From Ensifer sp. LCM 4579 (lineage in GTDB: Bacteria > Pseudomonadota > Alphaproteobacteria > Rhizobiales > Rhizobiaceae): a DNA stretch of 64,000 nucleotides. A program made the position numbers and the translations under genes. The notes beneath the pieces are model-generated. The model had not been told where the DNA came from. It worked only from the letters and a program-made list of their open reading frames with translations, and made no database searches. The stretch is taken from NCBI RefSeq assembly GCF_001854885.1, contig NZ_MDDV01000057.1, positions 38,943 to 102,942 of the forward strand, written 5' to 3'. Position 1 is the first letter of the stretch, and every line of letters begins with the position of its first letter. Shown here piece by piece: positions 20,267 to 28,859 of the stretch.

Positions 20267-21574
20267 TTAGCCGCCAAGCCTGACGATGTGCTGGTCCCAG
20301 GCGACCGCATTCGGATGCCCCTTGAAGCTTCCGCAATAAGAAGAGACCGCGAAGCCGTGTGCGGCCGCAGCCACGCCCGCCGCGTCCGCTATGCGCTCCT
20401 CTCTCACCACCGCACCGGTTTTCGCGTCGAGCGTCACGGCGGCATTGCCCTTGGGAGAGGTGAGGCCCACAAGTCCCTCGCGCCGGTTCACGGCGATGGC
20501 GCCGACATAATTGGCAAGCGCCAGCGTGGTGCGCTCCGGCAGGTCGACGAAGGTCGGCGCCTCGCCCTTTGCGAAATGGCCGACGAGCGGCGGCAGATCG
20601 TTGCGCGGGCCTTCGTACTGGCAGGCGAACCAGATTCGCCCATCGGCGCCGATATCGACATGCCGCGTAGAGAGCTGCCGCAATGCCGGCGGCAGCGCAT
20701 GCTTTTCGACGAGGGCGCCCGTCGCCGTGTCGACAAGGGTGAGGCTCGGCTCCATATGGTCGAGATTGAGCTTGGTACGGCCGAAGTCCGGATGGGTCTC
20801 GATGCCGCCATTGGCGATGATCAGCGTGCGCCCGTCTGAGGAGAGCGCCATGTCGTGCGGGCCGATGCCGTAGGTTGGGAACTCGCCGATCCGCGCAAAA
20901 CCTGCCGTTCCGTCATAGACGCCCACCATGCCGCGATTGGCGGCGAAATCGTTTTCCGTGGCGTAGAGCAGCCGGCCGTCCGCGGAAAAACAGCCATGGC
21001 CGAAGAAGTGGCGGCCTTCGGCGGCGGTTATCACGACCGGTTCGGCCGGTCGATCGATTGCTAGGATCATTGCATAGGTTCCTGGCCTACGCGCAAAGGC
21101 GACGGCCCGCCGGCTTACCGGGGAGAAGGCCATACCGTGCGCGCGCGCCGGCAAGAGGGTGCGATCGACGATCTCGCCCGCTTCCGTCAGCGTCGCCACG
21201 CCATAGCGGCCGTCTGGTGCCATGAAGGCGGAGGCGAAGACGGCGTCAGTTCTGTTGAGCGCGAAAGCGCCGCGGGACTCGAGCGCCGCCACCCAGGCGG
21301 CGCCCGCCATTCTGACGAAGCTGCGTCTGTCGATGAGGGTCTTGGTTGCGATTTGATTTTTGAGGCGGAGGCGCGTTCCCGCGGCGGACCCCTCCCCAAC
21401 CCCTCCCCACAAGGGGGAGGGGCTTCGCGGCGGCGCCGTCGTGCCCCTGTCGACGGTCCCACAGGTAGTTGGAGCACAGCCAGTGTGCAAAGGGCGCGGC
21501 AAGGTCGCCCCTCCCCCTTGTGGGGAGGGGTTGGGGAGGGGTTGGGTAGAGAGGAATTGAGACGGGTGCGCCAT
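20267..21574 (-). CDS. DUF1513 protein, Tat-type signal displaced by a repeat element
   Basis: Conserved beta-propeller-like protein (DUF1513) of the imelysin/iron cluster. The propeller blades are visible as repeated segments such as GIGPHDMALSSDGRTLIIANGG and the LSTRHVDIGADGRIWFACQY region, and the protein ends NAVAWDQHIVRLGG. A twin-arginine signal DRRSFVRMAGAAW marks the true mature-protein boundary, but no ATG, GTG or TTG lies just upstream of it. The nearest usable ATG at 21574 is two bases after the corA stop, and the frame stays open through a 153-bp inverted-repeat element. Starting at 21574 gives 435 residues, with the Tat motif about residue 85. An ATG at 21310 would lose the twin arginines. 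Confidence 0.75.
   Translation of the reverse strand: MAHPSQFLSTQPLPNPSPQGGGATLPRPLHTGCAPTTCGTVDRGTTAPPRSPSPLWGGVGEGSAAGTRLRLKNQIATKTLIDRRSFVRMAGAAWVAALESRGAFALNRTDAVFASAFMAPDGRYGVATLTEAGEIVDRTLLPARAHGMAFSPVSRRAVAFARRPGTYAMILAIDRPAEPVVITAAEGRHFFGHGCFSADGRLLYATENDFAANRGMVGVYDGTAGFARIGEFPTYGIGPHDMALSSDGRTLIIANGGIETHPDFGRTKLNLDHMEPSLTLVDTATGALVEKHALPPALRQLSTRHVDIGADGRIWFACQYEGPRNDLPPLVGHFAKGEAPTFVDLPERTTLALANYVGAIAVNRREGLVGLTSPKGNAAVTLDAKTGAVVREERIADAAGVAAAAHGFAVSSYCGSFKGHPNAVAWDQHIVRLGG
21389..21541. repeat. CCCC/GGGG inverted-repeat element between corA and the DUF1513 Tat signal
   Basis: 153 bp. Terminal inverted repeats of about 35 bp read CCCCTCCCCAACCCCTCCCC and continue ACAAGGGGGAGGGGC, mirrored at 21507-21541; the 80-bp interior is unique. 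No transposase is encoded. It belongs to the same broad class as 25321-25513 (shared CCCCCACAAGGGGG core). Confidence 0.85.
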
Positions 21575-21576
21575 TG

Positions 21577-22566
21577 TCACAACCACCCCCGGCGCTTGAA
21601 ATAGAGATACGGCAACAGTGCCGAAAGCACCATCATGCCGAGCGCATAGGGGTAGCCGAGCCGCCAGGCGAGTTCCGGCATCGCCTGGAAATTCATGCCG
21701 TAGATCGAGGCGACCAGGGTCGGCGGCAGGAAGACCACCGCCGCCACCGAGAAGATCTTGATGATCTGGTTCTGCTCGAGATTGATGAGGCCGAGCGTTG
21801 CATCGAGCAGGAAATTGATCTTGTTCGACAGGAACAGCGCATGATCGCCGAGCGATGTCGCATCGCGCTGGATCAGCTTGATCCGCTGCCGGCTTTCCTT
21901 GGCCGCCTTGCGTGGGCCGCTCCCTTCGGTCGCGACGTGATAGGCGACGAGCCGGCCGATACTGACAAGACTTTCGCGGATGGTCGTCAGCAGGTCACCC
22001 TTCTGGCCGATCCGCTCGATCAGCGACTGCAGGTCGCGCGTCTTCTTGGTGACGCTAGCGTGGGACTTGCGGAAGACCTCGCGCGAGATCGTGTCGACCT
22101 CGTCGCCGGCGCGCTCCAGCGCATCGGCGATACGGTCGATCATGGACTCGAGCAGGCCGAGCATCACCAGTTCGCCCGTTTCGCAGACGGCCCCATTCGG
22201 CTTCTGGATGCGGTTGGCGTAGAGCTGGAACGGCTTCGGATCGGCATGGCGCACGGTGACGAGGCTCGCTCCCTTGAGGATGAAGGTCACCGGTGCCTTA
22301 CCCGGCTGGTCGCTGTCGAGCTTGGCGGTCGCCGTGATGGTCATGAACTCGGCGCCGTCCTCCTGATAGAGCCGATCGGAAAGCTCGATCTCCTGCATCT
22401 CGTCGCTGGTCGGGATCGCTATGCCGAGATGCCCCTCTACTAGCCGCGTCTCATCGGCGGAAGGGTTGAAGAGGTCGAACCAGGTCACGGTCTCCTCGGC
22501 GCCGAGGCCGGCGGAGTGATCGACGAGCATGAGATGGCTGTTCTGGCTTTTGTAGATGCGCAGCAT
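21577..22566 (-). CDS. corA: CorA-family divalent cation transporter
   Basis: 329-residue inner-membrane channel of the 2-TM-GxN family. A long soluble helical N-terminal domain precedes two C-terminal TM helices; the YGMNF signature sits at the end of the first (PPTLVASIYGMNF), and the protein ends YPYALGMMVLSALLPYLYFKRRGWL in parts. Mg2+ is the usual ion, but Co/Ni/Zn/Fe members exist. The ATG at 22566 is preceded by GGAG; an ATG at 22578 is possible. Its place between imelysin and DUF1513 genes is unexpected and may mean a role in the same metal system. Confidence 0.9.
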   Translation of the reverse strand: MLRIYKSQNSHLMLVDHSAGLGAEETVTWFDLFNPSADETRLVEGHLGIAIPTSDEMQEIELSDRLYQEDGAEFMTITATAKLDSDQPGKAPVTFILKGASLVTVRHADPKPFQLYANRIQKPNGAVCETGELVMLGLLESMIDRIADALERAGDEVDTISREVFRKSHASVTKKTRDLQSLIERIGQKGDLLTTIRESLVSIGRLVAYHVATEGSGPRKAAKESRQRIKLIQRDATSLGDHALFLSNKINFLLDATLGLINLEQNQIIKIFSVAAVVFLPPTLVASIYGMNFQAMPELAWRLGYPYALGMMVLSALLPYLYFKRRGWL

Positions 22567-22745
22567 GTTGGGCTCCATGGGGCCAAGTCGTCCGACCGCC
22601 GGGAGCCCTGATCAATCAGGTCCGAACGGCCGCGAGCACGAAGGCTCGACTTCGACTGTCGGGGTTCATTTGAATTGATCCTTATGGGTGACATCATGCC
22701 CGCGGTGCGGACATGGATGCGATTTGCGCCCAAAAGAGCCGCTTG

Positions 22746-23873
22746 TCAATCGCCGTCGGCAAAGGAAAATCCGGCGCCAAGACCGATGGCGCCGCCGAAA
22801 TCACGGTTGAGCCTGTCGAGCAGGTCGGCGGTGTTGAGCGCGATGAAACTGAGCGTCGCACGCCGCTTGTCGTCGGCAAGCGCAGCATCGATGGGGCCGT
22901 CCACCCGGTCGGCCGCACGCGCCAGCGTCTTCAGGAGAAAATTCACCGAGCCAGCGATCGAGCGGCTGTCTGCGGGAAGCAGATTTTCCATCCCGGCCCC
23001 ATTGAAGAGCGCCTGCAGTCCGCGGAAATTTGCCGACAGGGACGCCATCGTATTGCCGGAACGCCAATAGACGGCGAGTTTCGGATTGTCCCTGCCCGGC
23101 CTGCCGTCGATCGTTCCGGCGTAGAGGGGACGCAGCCTCTGGTCCTTCACCATCTCGACGCTATGGACGAGAATGCCGAGCAATTCGGTTGCGGCCTCGC
23201 GGTCGTCGCGGAAGAGCGGATTGTCTGGGCCCGGCTTTTTCCATGCGGCCTGGATTCCATCGGGGTTCTCCCAGGCGGCGAGCAATTCCCCGGCAATCGT
23301 TTCGAGGTTCGTTGCAATGGCGCGGCCGTAGCGGCAGCGGAAGTCGCCTTCGCCGCCCGAAAGCGCCTCTGAGCCCGTGCCGTAGAGCACAAATTCAAGC
23401 GCGCCGAGGCCCTGGACCGCAACGCTTTTTATTCTGAGGCTTTCGATATCGGCCGCGCTCTCGTCGCCCTTTGCGATGATCGCCTGGACTTGCTTCAGGC
23501 CGGTGCTTTTCCGGTCCGGGTAGAAAAGAAAGCGCTCGAAGCGATTCTGTTCGAGCGCCGGCCCGAGACGGATGATTTCGACCGCGGACCATTTTCCGAC
23601 GACATCCGTGAAGGCCGACCGTGCCGCATCGAGCGTGGCGTCGGAAGGCGTCTCACAAAGCGTTCCGCTTGCTTCGGCAAGGGCCGTCGTCGACTGCGAC
23701 AGAGCGCGGTAGCCGGGAAGGATGAAGTCGTCCACCGCCCTTGCCATCACCCCTGGAAGCGCCGCCTCGTCGAGGACGCGTGGCAATGGGGCCTCACCCT
23801 CCTGTGCCGCCGCCGGGGCGCCGGAAATCGCAAGGCTTAGAAGTGCAAAGGGCAGGAACAGGGTCAGGTGCAT
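22746..23873 (-). CDS. Imelysin family protein (second copy of cluster)
   Basis: 375 residues with a Sec signal peptide (first 23 residues, ending APAAAQ). The imelysin/M75 domain is helical. The conserved GxHxxE metal region is altered: GLGALEFVLYG has glycine where the histidine normally stands, while in the first imelysin (25654-26934) GYHAIEFLLWG is canonical. RCRYGRAIATNLETIAGEL and the SIAGSVNFLL segment are typical. The ATG overlaps the stop of the upstream di-heme gene by one base, so the two are coupled. It probably binds iron in the periplasm, by family knowledge. Confidence 0.88.
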   Translation of the reverse strand: MHLTLFLPFALLSLAISGAPAAAQEGEAPLPRVLDEAALPGVMARAVDDFILPGYRALSQSTTALAEASGTLCETPSDATLDAARSAFTDVVGKWSAVEIIRLGPALEQNRFERFLFYPDRKSTGLKQVQAIIAKGDESAADIESLRIKSVAVQGLGALEFVLYGTGSEALSGGEGDFRCRYGRAIATNLETIAGELLAAWENPDGIQAAWKKPGPDNPLFRDDREAATELLGILVHSVEMVKDQRLRPLYAGTIDGRPGRDNPKLAVYWRSGNTMASLSANFRGLQALFNGAGMENLLPADSRSIAGSVNFLLKTLARAADRVDGPIDAALADDKRRATLSFIALNTADLLDRLNRDFGGAIGLGAGFSFADGD

Positions 23874-25609
23874 CAGAGCGACTCCAGGAAGGTCAAGAGG
23901 GCTTTGCGGTCGTCGCGGGTCATGGTTGCGAAAGCGTTGCGGGCCGTTTCCGCTTCGCCGCCGTGCCAGAGGATGGCCTCGGTGAAATTACGCGCACGCC
24001 CGTCGTGAAGCAGGAAGGTATGGCCGCTGACGATCCTCGTCAGTCCGATCCCCCAGAGCGGCGGCGTGCGCCACTCGCGTCCGTTGGCGATCCCGACCGG
24101 CTGGCCGTCCGCCAGGCCCTCGCCCATGTCGTGCAACAGGAAATCGGAATAGGGCCAGATCAACTGAAAGGCCACCTCCGGGTGCGCGGCGTTGCGGCGG
24201 GTCACATATTTCGGCGTGTGACAGGCGGGGCAGCCCGCCTGGTAGAAGAGCCGCTTGCCCTTCAGCGTCTCGGGAAAGCTCGCCTTGCGCCGGGCGGACA
24301 CGGCGAGGCTGGCGGAATAGAAGGTGACGAGCCCGAGGATCGGGTCGGGGGCTTCCACCGGTCCGAGCCGCGGCTGCACGCCGGTCGGGAGCCGAAGGCA
24401 GGCGGTCTGCGCCGCGGTGCAGTCGCCGTGGCTCAGGTCAAGATCAGGGGTGGAGATGCCGATATCGATAGCGAAGGCATCGGCCGTCTGCTGATGAATG
24501 GTCGGGTTCTGCGCCTTCCACCCGAAGCGGCCAAGGGTGACGGCGCCGCTCTGGCGGTCACGCACGAGTGCCGCCCGGCCGCTGATGCCGTCGCCGTTCC
24601 TGTCGTCCGGATCGGCATTGGCGAGGATATCCGCCTCATGGATCGCTTCGACCAGGCCGAGGCCGATCATCGCCGGGGCCACTCGGGGCGACAGCGTCGT
24701 CGCCGGATCCATGGCGCCATAGCCGAGATCGGCCACCGCATAACGCGGCTTTCTGAGCATGACCGTATCGCCGCCGGCAAGCGTCACCGGCACTTCCTCA
24801 TAGGTGATGACGATCCGGCCCTCGGCTGCGAGCCCCGGCACGGCGCTGTCCTGCATCTGCCTGCCATAGACCGGATCCGGAAAATTGAGCACCTCACGGG
24901 CGGCGATCATCTGCCGCTCGGCCTCGCCGCGCGGCGGACGGGCGAGGCGGTAGAACATCGACGTCGCGTCCGCAACTGCTCCCTCGGGCGGACGGCCGCG
25001 TCCGTCCCGCGGGTGGCAGCTCGCGCAGGCTCGCGCATTATAGAGCGGCCCGAGCCCGTCGGAGGCTTGCGTGGAGGAGGGGGAGGAGACCCAGAGCTTT
25101 TCGAACAGCGCCTTGCCGAGCTTGAAATTCTGCTCGGACTCGAAGGTGAGATTGGCGAACAGCTGTGAGAAAACCTTCTCGTCGATCGGCGCGATTGTCG
25201 TCGTTGCGCCCCCGGACATGGCCTCGAACGGTTCCGCTTTGGAGAAGTCCGTCGTCGGCCGCGTAATCTTGAGCACCCGGTCGATATCGTCTTTGGAAAG
25301 ATCGTCGCGTTCGGAGCGGCACCCCCCTCTGCCCTGCCGGGCATCTCCCCCACAAGGGGGGAGATCGGCAAGCGGCGATGTTCCGCTCGACCAGTTGCGC
25401 TGTGCGCGTACCGCCGAAGCCGGCGGCGTTTTCGAGCCCACTGTCAGGCAGGGTCCTGCTTCCGGCCAATCTCCCCCCCTGTGGGGGAGATGCCCAGCAG
25501 GGCAGAGGGGGGTACTGACGAAGTGGGGCGAAGCGTCGCCCGCCGCCGATGCGGCGAGGCTGAGGAGCGCAATGGGAAGCGCCAGGAAGCGGACGGTGCG
25601 TGCGTTCAT
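23873..25609 (-). CDS. Di-heme c-type oxidoreductase (DHOR) with an in-frame repeat insertion
   Basis: 578-residue exported di-heme cytochrome of the thiol-oxidoreductase-like/DHOR family, related to cytochrome c peroxidase. A signal peptide (MNARTVRFLALPIALLSLAA) precedes residues 33-96, which are encoded by a 193-bp inverted-repeat element and have low similarity to anything. Normal sequence resumes at DDLSKDDIDRVLKITRP. Heme motifs CASCH (about 194, YNARACASCHPRDGRG) and CPACH (about 459) are present, as is GGDTVMLRKPRYAVADLGYG. The frame is intact. Periplasmic electron transfer, possibly to imelysin-bound metal, is inferred from clustering. Confidence 0.88.
   Translation of the reverse strand: MNARTVRFLALPIALLSLAASAAGDASPHFVSTPLCPAGHLPHRGGDWPEAGPCLTVGSKTPPASAVRAQRNWSSGTSPLADLPPCGGDARQGRGGCRSERDDLSKDDIDRVLKITRPTTDFSKAEPFEAMSGGATTTIAPIDEKVFSQLFANLTFESEQNFKLGKALFEKLWVSSPSSTQASDGLGPLYNARACASCHPRDGRGRPPEGAVADATSMFYRLARPPRGEAERQMIAAREVLNFPDPVYGRQMQDSAVPGLAAEGRIVITYEEVPVTLAGGDTVMLRKPRYAVADLGYGAMDPATTLSPRVAPAMIGLGLVEAIHEADILANADPDDRNGDGISGRAALVRDRQSGAVTLGRFGWKAQNPTIHQQTADAFAIDIGISTPDLDLSHGDCTAAQTACLRLPTGVQPRLGPVEAPDPILGLVTFYSASLAVSARRKASFPETLKGKRLFYQAGCPACHTPKYVTRRNAAHPEVAFQLIWPYSDFLLHDMGEGLADGQPVGIANGREWRTPPLWGIGLTRIVSGHTFLLHDGRARNFTEAILWHGGEAETARNAFATMTRDDRKALLTFLESL
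25321..25513. repeat. Inverted-repeat element inserted in frame within the DHOR gene
   Basis: 193 bp. Terminal inverted repeats of about 48 bp start ACCCCCCTCTGCCCTGC, continue GGGCATCTCCCCCACA and then GGGGGGAGAT, and are mirrored at the right end with few mismatches. There is no internal ORF for a transposase. A target duplication is not obvious by eye. Confidence 0.9.
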
Positions 25610-25653
25610 CGGATGAGGATCGGGCCGCCTGCCGGAAGCGGCCCGGCTTTCGC

Positions 25654-26934
25654 CTATTGGAAGACGGCGTTAGGATTATCCAGGCTGTCCGAACCTTCAA
25701 GCTCGATCTGGCCCAGGTCCAGTGCCGCAATGACGCGCTCGACGGTCTTGGCCTGGGCTATCAGCCCATCGATGGCCGCTTGGACGGTCGCATTGCCTTC
25801 CGTGTTGCCTTCGCCGATCATCTGGTCATATGCCTCGGTCGTCTCGGCGCGCCTGGCCATCGTCTGCATCCTCGCGACCGTGGTCGCGAGATTGTCCTGC
25901 ATCTCTTTATCCAGGCCGGCATCCTTGACGGCAACAAGTTCGGAGAGCGAAGGGCCGGTGAGCTTCGTGCCGTCGATCCGGGTATATTCGCCGGTATAGG
26001 CCGACTGGATGCCGATCGCGTCGTGCAGATGCGAGTTATGGGTGTTGTCCGAGAAGCAATCCTGCTCCTCTTCCGGATCGTGCAGCATGAGGCCGAGCTT
26101 CATGCGTTCGCCGGCGAGTTCGCCATAGGAGAGCGATCCCATGCCGGTCAGGATTGCTGCAAGCCCCGCCTTGGGGTCGGCTTCGACTGCCTTGGCGGCC
26201 TCGCCCTCCGGCGTCCAGTTGGCGACCATCTCCTTGAGATCGGAGACGAGCAGGCTGGTTGCGGCCTTGAGATAGGCGGCGCGGCGATCGCAATTGCCGT
26301 TGGTGCAGGACTTGGTGTCGAAATCGGTATAGGGCCTGTTGCCGGCGTCCGGGCCGGTGCCATTCAGATCCTGGCCCCACAGCAGGAATTCGATCGCGTG
26401 ATAGCCGGTTGCGACATTCGCCTCGATGCCGCCGGCCTCCTGCAGCGTCCCGGACAGAAATTCCGGCGTGATGTTGGTCGCATCGACATTCTTGCCGTCG
26501 ATCTTGATCGCCTTGTTGGCGATCACATTGGCGACGAAGAGAGCATTTTCGTCGCTCTCGGTGCCGTAGCTCGGGTCGACATAATCGATCAGGCCCTCGT
26601 CGAGCGGCCAGGCGTTTACCTTGCCCTCCCACTCGTCGACGATCGGATTGCCGAACCGGTAGACCTCCGTCTCCTGATAGGGATTGCGCGCCTTCAGCCA
26701 TGCCTCGCGCGCTGCGTTCAGCGTTTCCTCGCTCGGATGTGCGATCAGCGCGTCGACCGCCTTCTCGAGCGTTTCGGCCGTCGTCAAGGCGTCCTCATAC
26801 TTTGCATGGGCAATCGCCGCATAATGCTTGACGACGGCTGCGGCGTCGGTCGCTGCCCAGGCCGGCTGCAGCGCCAGGCTGGACGTGGCCGTCAGGAGCG
26901 CCAGCGCGGCGCTGCGGATGGATTTCTTGGTCAT
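25654..26934 (-). CDS. irpA: Imelysin family protein, IrpA-like
   Basis: 426 residues. The Sec signal peptide ends PAWA (about residue 25). The imelysin domain has the canonical GYHAIEFLLWGQD motif (metal ligands His and Glu), FGNPIVDEWEGKVNAWPLDEGLIDYVD, and CFSDNTHNSHLHDAIGIQ near the C-terminus. IrpA-type proteins are iron-regulated and periplasmic or outer-membrane associated. It opens a minus-strand cluster: imelysin, di-heme protein, imelysin, CorA, DUF1513. The start is set by AAGGAGAGG. The frame is open upstream without a ribosome site. Confidence 0.9.
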   Translation of the reverse strand: MTKKSIRSAALALLTATSSLALQPAWAATDAAAVVKHYAAIAHAKYEDALTTAETLEKAVDALIAHPSEETLNAAREAWLKARNPYQETEVYRFGNPIVDEWEGKVNAWPLDEGLIDYVDPSYGTESDENALFVANVIANKAIKIDGKNVDATNITPEFLSGTLQEAGGIEANVATGYHAIEFLLWGQDLNGTGPDAGNRPYTDFDTKSCTNGNCDRRAAYLKAATSLLVSDLKEMVANWTPEGEAAKAVEADPKAGLAAILTGMGSLSYGELAGERMKLGLMLHDPEEEQDCFSDNTHNSHLHDAIGIQSAYTGEYTRIDGTKLTGPSLSELVAVKDAGLDKEMQDNLATTVARMQTMARRAETTEAYDQMIGEGNTEGNATVQAAIDGLIAQAKTVERVIAALDLGQIELEGSDSLDNPNAVFQ

Positions 26935-27101
26935 GACCTCTCCTTCACGTGTCGCGGGACGGCCGCAAGACGGTTTGAGCCCCGGCAAAAGCCCGGGTGT
27001 CATGGACCAAAAGCAAACTTGTGTCAAAGCGTATAGTTTAAAACGCCTTTAGCTTGCGACTTTGACTTGTGATAGCGCGATCTTGCGACTCTGGGGGTCC
27101 C

Positions 27102-28391
27102 TCAGGCCCTTCTGCCCATCAGGCAGAAGAAGAAGCCGTCGGTGCCGGTCGACGCCGGCGTCAGTGTCACCGTCTTCATGTCGGCGGACCAGGGCTGCGG
27201 CTTGTCGGTACCGAAGAGCGTCGCCCATGTATCGGCGGCCGAGAGGATCTCGAATTCCGGATTGTCCTCGCAGAAGCCGTAGACCTGTGATTCGTTTTCT
27301 TCCGGCAGGACGGAGCAGGTGACGTATATCAGGCGTCCACCGGGGCGGACGAATTGTGCGGCGCCGGAAAGCGCCTCCTCCTGCTGCGCAAGCCTCTCTT
27401 CGAGGTTTTTCTGCGTCAGCCGCCATTTGGTGTCCGGCCGGCGGCGCCAGGTGCCGGTGCCGGTGCAGGGGGCATCGACGAGCACGCGATCGCAACGCCC
27501 GGCAAGCGATGCGAGGGAGTCGGCGGTTTCATGGACCTGCACATTGCGAGTCCCCGCCCGCTTCAGCCGCTCGATGATCGGCGCCAGCCTTTTGCGGTCG
27601 GTATCGTAGGCGTGGACCTGGCCCTTGTTGTTCATCGCCGCCGCCATGGCGAGCGTCTTGCCGCCGCCGCCGGCGCAATAGTCGAGCACCTGCTCGCCCT
27701 CCTGCGCAAAGACGAGATCGGCGACGATCTGCGATCCCTCGTCCTGCACCTCGAACCAACCCTTTTGAAAGGCGATCTCGGCCGTCACGTTCGGTAGGCG
27801 CGATGCGCCCTCGCCGGCGGAGATGCGAATACCATTGCGGGCGATCGCCGCCCGTTCGGCGCCGCTGCGCTCCAGTGCCTTCAGCACTTTGGCGTGCGTC
27901 GCCTTGAGCGTGTTGACGCGCAGGTCGAGGCTCGGCCGGCCCGCGAGCGCCCTGGCTTCCTCGAGCCAGTCGTCGGAGAAGTTCTCTTCGAACGAGGCTT
28001 GCGTCCATTCCGGAATGTCGCCCTGCACATTTAGCGGCGCCTTTTCGATCCGGCGCTCTGCAAAGGCCTTCATCATTTCCGAAGACGGCGCTTCCGGCGC
28101 GAACTTGTCGTCGGCAAGTGCTGCCGCGAGGCTCTCCGAACTAAAGCCCCATTGGCGGTACATGACCGCATGGGCAAGTGCGGCGGCGCTGTCGCTGTCC
28201 ATGAGATAGGCATGGGAGAGTTTCATGCGCAGGGCATCATAGACGATGTTGCCGACGGCTGCGCGATCGCCGGAGCCGGCAAAGCGATGAGAGAGGCCCC
28301 AGTCCTTGAGCACGTCGGCGACCGGGCGCTTGCGCCTCTCTATGTCGTCAAGAACTTCAATGGCTCCCGAGAGCCGCCCGCCCAATCGCAT
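27102..28391 (-). CDS. RsmB/NOP-family RNA (cytosine-5-)-methyltransferase
   Basis: 429 residues. An N-terminal NusB-like RNA-binding region (residues 5-60, RRKRPVADVLKDWG) is followed by a SAM-binding Rossmann domain with VLDYCAGGGGKTLAMAAAM (motif I), the catalytic cysteine pair in DAPCTGTGTWRRRPD and VTCSVLPEENESQV, and a final strand DGFFFCLMGRRA. The target is probably 16S rRNA C967 as in RsmB, but other rRNA or tRNA cytosines are possible in alphaproteobacterial paralogues. Confidence 0.92.
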   Translation of the reverse strand: MRLGGRLSGAIEVLDDIERRKRPVADVLKDWGLSHRFAGSGDRAAVGNIVYDALRMKLSHAYLMDSDSAAALAHAVMYRQWGFSSESLAAALADDKFAPEAPSSEMMKAFAERRIEKAPLNVQGDIPEWTQASFEENFSDDWLEEARALAGRPSLDLRVNTLKATHAKVLKALERSGAERAAIARNGIRISAGEGASRLPNVTAEIAFQKGWFEVQDEGSQIVADLVFAQEGEQVLDYCAGGGGKTLAMAAAMNNKGQVHAYDTDRKRLAPIIERLKRAGTRNVQVHETADSLASLAGRCDRVLVDAPCTGTGTWRRRPDTKWRLTQKNLEERLAQQEEALSGAAQFVRPGGRLIYVTCSVLPEENESQVYGFCEDNPEFEILSAADTWATLFGTDKPQPWSADMKTVTLTPASTGTDGFFFCLMGRRA

Positions 28392-28487
28392 CTTCGATCA
28401 ACTCCTTTTTCGCCGTGGTAGCGGCGAAGGCATCGAAGAGCAAGACGGAAGCCGCAGAATACACGTGGCTCGCCGGCGGTCAGGCCA

Positions 28488-28859
28488 TCAGGAATTGATG
28501 ACCTGATAACAGACGCTGGCCGTACCGGAACGAACCATGCCGATCTGCGATGCCGCCGCCTTGGAGAGGTCGATCACACGGCCACGAATGAAGGGGCCGC
28601 GGTCGTTGATCCGGACGACCACCGACTTGCCGTTACGTTTGTTGGTGACCTGGACCTTGGTGCCGAATTTGAGGCTGCGATGGGCGGCCGTCAGACGCGA
28701 GGGGTTCATTCTCTCGCCGGAGGCCGTTTTCGAGGTGAGCGCGTACCACGACGCACCGCCGCAGCCCGCTCCCGCCGCCTGAGTTTCGGATGCCGGGATC
28801 AATCCCATCCCGACGGTGAATAACGCTGCAGCGGCAGCAGTTCTGATGTTCGCCGGCTT
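28488..28859 (-). CDS. RlpA-like septal ring lytic transglycosylase family protein
   Basis: 123 residues. A signal peptide ([17 protein letters not shown] to ASETQAA) precedes a double-psi beta-barrel domain: [58 protein letters not shown]. No SPOR domain is present, so this is a short RlpA, and whether it cleaves peptidoglycan is uncertain. The start is a TTG at 28859, chosen because GAAGGGGG sits 7 bases upstream; another TTG at 28907 has no such site. Confidence 0.85.
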   Translation of the reverse strand, partial: KPANIRTAAAAALFTVGMGLIPASETQAAGAGCGGASWYALTSKTASGERMNPSRLTAAHRSLKFGTKVQVTNKRNGKSVVVRINDRGPFIRGRVIDLSKAAASQIGMVRSGTASVCYQVINS

